Source of the DNA: Neonectria sp. B-13
Taxonomy: Eukaryota > Ascomycota > Sordariomycetes > Hypocreales > Nectriaceae
Direction of reading: 5' to 3'
DNA: 64,000 nt
NCBI GenBank assembly: GCA_002682825.1
Contig: NOKP01000063.1
Location: forward strand, 3,226-67,225
In this document: positions 62,296-64,000 of the stretch, one piece after another
Position numbering within the stretch: the first letter of the stretch is position 1
Layout: every line of letters begins with the position of its first letter
The notes under the pieces: model-generated
Database searches by the model: none
Seen by the model: only the letters and a program-made list of their open reading frames with translations
Told to the model about the DNA's origin: nothing
Made by a program: the position numbers and the translations under genes

Positions 62296-62693
62296 TATAA
62301 TAGTTAGGCTTAACCTAAGGGTCTAAGGTAGGTCTAAGGTATATAATTTAATGATTAAGTAGATTAAGATATTATAGTAAGTAATATAGATTATATTAAT
62401 AATATGTAAAGGTAAGTTATTATATAACTAAGTATAAAGTAAATTAAAGTATTAATAGCTAAGAAGCTTAAGGCTTTTATTTAATATATTAAGTAAATAT
62501 AATTATATACTATAGTAATTATATAAGCTTATTAAGTAATAGTAAGTCTATTATTATAGCTTATTATAATAGAGTAAGCTAGATAGTCTAGCTTATATAG
62601 TTAAGGTAAGTTTAGGAATATAAATATTATAAAAAGTAGGTATATTATAGTTCTACTAATTGTAACTGCTTAATCTTAATATAGGCTATAATA
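62296..62693 (-). repeat. 5' LTR (right)
   Basis: Partner of 54355-54752 with the same length. It abuts a second gypsy pol fragment in the opposite orientation at 62693. Confidence 0.9.
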
Positions 62694-64000
62694 AATAGTT
62701 AAATATAATTACTCTTAAAGATTAAACCTTATTACTTTTTATTACTAAACTTAAAAATAGACTTTATAGAATAAAGGTCTTTATAATACTAGATCTTAAA
62801 GGAATATATAACCTTATCTATATCTAATTAAAATATAAATAGAAAACTACCTTTAGAATAAAGTATAAACTCTTTAAATATCTTATTATACTTTTTAGAC
62901 TTATAAATACTCTAGTATTATTCTAATGAATAATTAACTATATACTTTAAGAATACTTAAATATATTTATAGTATACTACTTAGATAATATCTTAATCTT
63001 CTTAAAGATTAAAGAAGAATATATAGAATATATCTATAAAATACTATAAGTATTATAAAATAATAAATTATTAATTAAACTAAAGAAAAGTTATTTCTAT
63101 ATTAAGAAAGTAGAATTTCTTAGATATATAATCTTATATAACTAGATTAAAATAGACCCTAAGAAAATTATTATAATTAGTAAATAGCCTAAACTAAAGA
63201 ATATTAAAGAAATATAATCCTTCTTTAAGTTTATAAACTATTACTAAAGATTTATTTAAAACTTTAGTAGACTTATTATACTTTTTATTAGATTTATAAA
63301 GAAAAAAGAAAACTTTTAATAGAATATAACTACTAAGAAAGCATTTAATAATATTAAGAATATTATTCTAAATAAACTAATATTACTAATCTTTAACCTT
63401 AAATAAGAAATCAAACTTAAGATAGACTTATTAGACTATATATAAAGCTCTTAGATTAAATAATAAGATAATAATAGTATATTTTACCCTATTGCCTTCT
63501 TCTCTTATAAAATGTATAAAGCTAAACTCAATTACTCTATCTATAATAAAAAATTCTTTATAATTATTAACTTATTTAAAGAATTTTAATACTATCTCTT
63601 AGAAAGTAAATACTAAATTAAGATCTATATAGACTATAAGAATATTACTTATTTTATAATTACTTAATAACTTATTAAATAATAACTTTATTATACTAAA
63701 TACCTTTTAGAATTTAATTATACTATTATTTATAGAAAAGGATTAGAAAATAAATAAACTAATATTATAAGCTACTAATATAACTTTAATAATAGAAAAT
63801 AAAAGATTAATAAATAACTTTTATACTTTATACTTAAAGAATATCTTAAATAAAAGTATATTACTATTATTAGATAATTATTTATTAATAAAGATAAAAT
63901 ATACTATAAGATATAATCTATCTAAGAAAGTATTACCTTTAAATAGAAAAAGAAGTTCTAAATATAATTATATAATCTAAAACTATAATAAATAATATTT
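62694..64000 (+). mobile_element. Second gypsy element fragment (RT-RNase H), opposite strand, runs off the window
   Basis: From 62694 the plus strand reads a decayed pol starting inside the reverse transcriptase. A KTTFRIKY-like motif lies near 62840, the YLDD-box near 62976-62990, and KVEFLGYI-like text near 63105-63125. RNase H traces include ELNYSIY-like text near 63520 and an IIYRKG motif near 63730. Stops interrupt every frame. It is the same family as the complete element and starts without an LTR, so it is a broken copy joined head-on to the other's LTR. Confidence 0.83.

Larger units (their letters stand above)
54355..62693 (-). mobile_element. RIP-degraded Ty3/gypsy LTR retrotransposon
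   Basis: Two 398 bp direct repeats (54355-54752 and 62296-62693) bound 7.5 kb of AT-rich sequence. Coding traces run on the minus strand, so the right LTR is the 5' LTR. A zinc-knuckle-poor Lys/Asn-rich gag-like trace lies near 61.3-62.1 kb, a degraded reverse transcriptase near 58.2-58.8 kb, and RNase H near 57.6-58.0 kb; both pol parts match the plus-strand fragment at 62.7-64 kb. Integrase should lie between about 55.5 and 57.5 kb but was not recognised. All frames are full of stops, with Gln and Trp codons turned into TAA/TAG, as expected after RIP. No target-site duplication could be read. Confidence 0.85.

Overview
The window reads as nuclear DNA of a filamentous ascomycete (Pezizomycotina, most likely a plant-associated Sordariomycete). 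The evidence is many short introns of 50-115 bp with GTANGT-type donors and CTNAC/CTGAC branch sites, several Zn(II)2Cys6 regulators, a dense set of plant-polysaccharide and glycoside enzymes, and AT-rich blocks whose repeats carry CpA-to-TpA/TpG-to-TpA changes, the signature of repeat-induced point mutation (RIP). The genus cannot be fixed from sequence alone. All exon models here were joined by hand from reading frames and splice signals.

Layout. 1-6 kb: a partial short-chain dehydrogenase, a secreted SMP-30-like beta-propeller, then decayed remnants of a sugar transporter and of a second copy of the zinc-cluster regulator found at 12-14 kb. 6.6-19.1 kb: a glycoside-use block with GH79 beta-glucuronidase, GH5 beta-1,6-glucanase, a Zn2Cys6 regulator, GH78 alpha-L-rhamnosidase and a divergently transcribed MFS sugar transporter. 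20-33 kb: a Zn2Cys6 regulator divergent from a LigB/DODA-type ring-opening dioxygenase, an AIF/FSP1-like FAD oxidoreductase, two NmrA-like reductases and a secreted cell-wall-type protein. 33.8-36.4 kb: three damaged CAZyme genes (beta-helix/GH28-like, GH2 beta-galactosidase, GH95 alpha-fucosidase) packed head to tail and divergent, ending abruptly in an AT-rich block. 36.4-38.9 kb: AT-rich repeats, including two large palindromes whose loops are pieces of the LTR seen later. 39.3-53 kb: a compact intact block with GH43, a Zn2Cys6 regulator, GH1, a GH10-like enzyme, GH3 with PA14 insert, and an MFS sugar transporter. 54.3-64 kb: a RIP-degraded Ty3/gypsy LTR retrotransposon (54355-62693, coding on the minus strand) abutting a second gypsy pol fragment on the plus strand.

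How the genes may work together. GH78, GH43, GH1 and GH3 have no visible signal peptide, while GH79, GH5 and GH10 do; with two sugar transporters and three regulators this suggests uptake of oligosaccharides or glycosides followed by intracellular trimming. The 39-53 kb block is the most interesting candidate: GH3, GH10 and GH43 are the three families in which fungal tomatinases/saponin-detoxifying enzymes are known, and the GH10 here has a non-canonical active-site surround. I therefore propose, as inference only, a plant-saponin or other glycoside deglycosylation cluster sitting between two RIP-affected AT-rich blocks.
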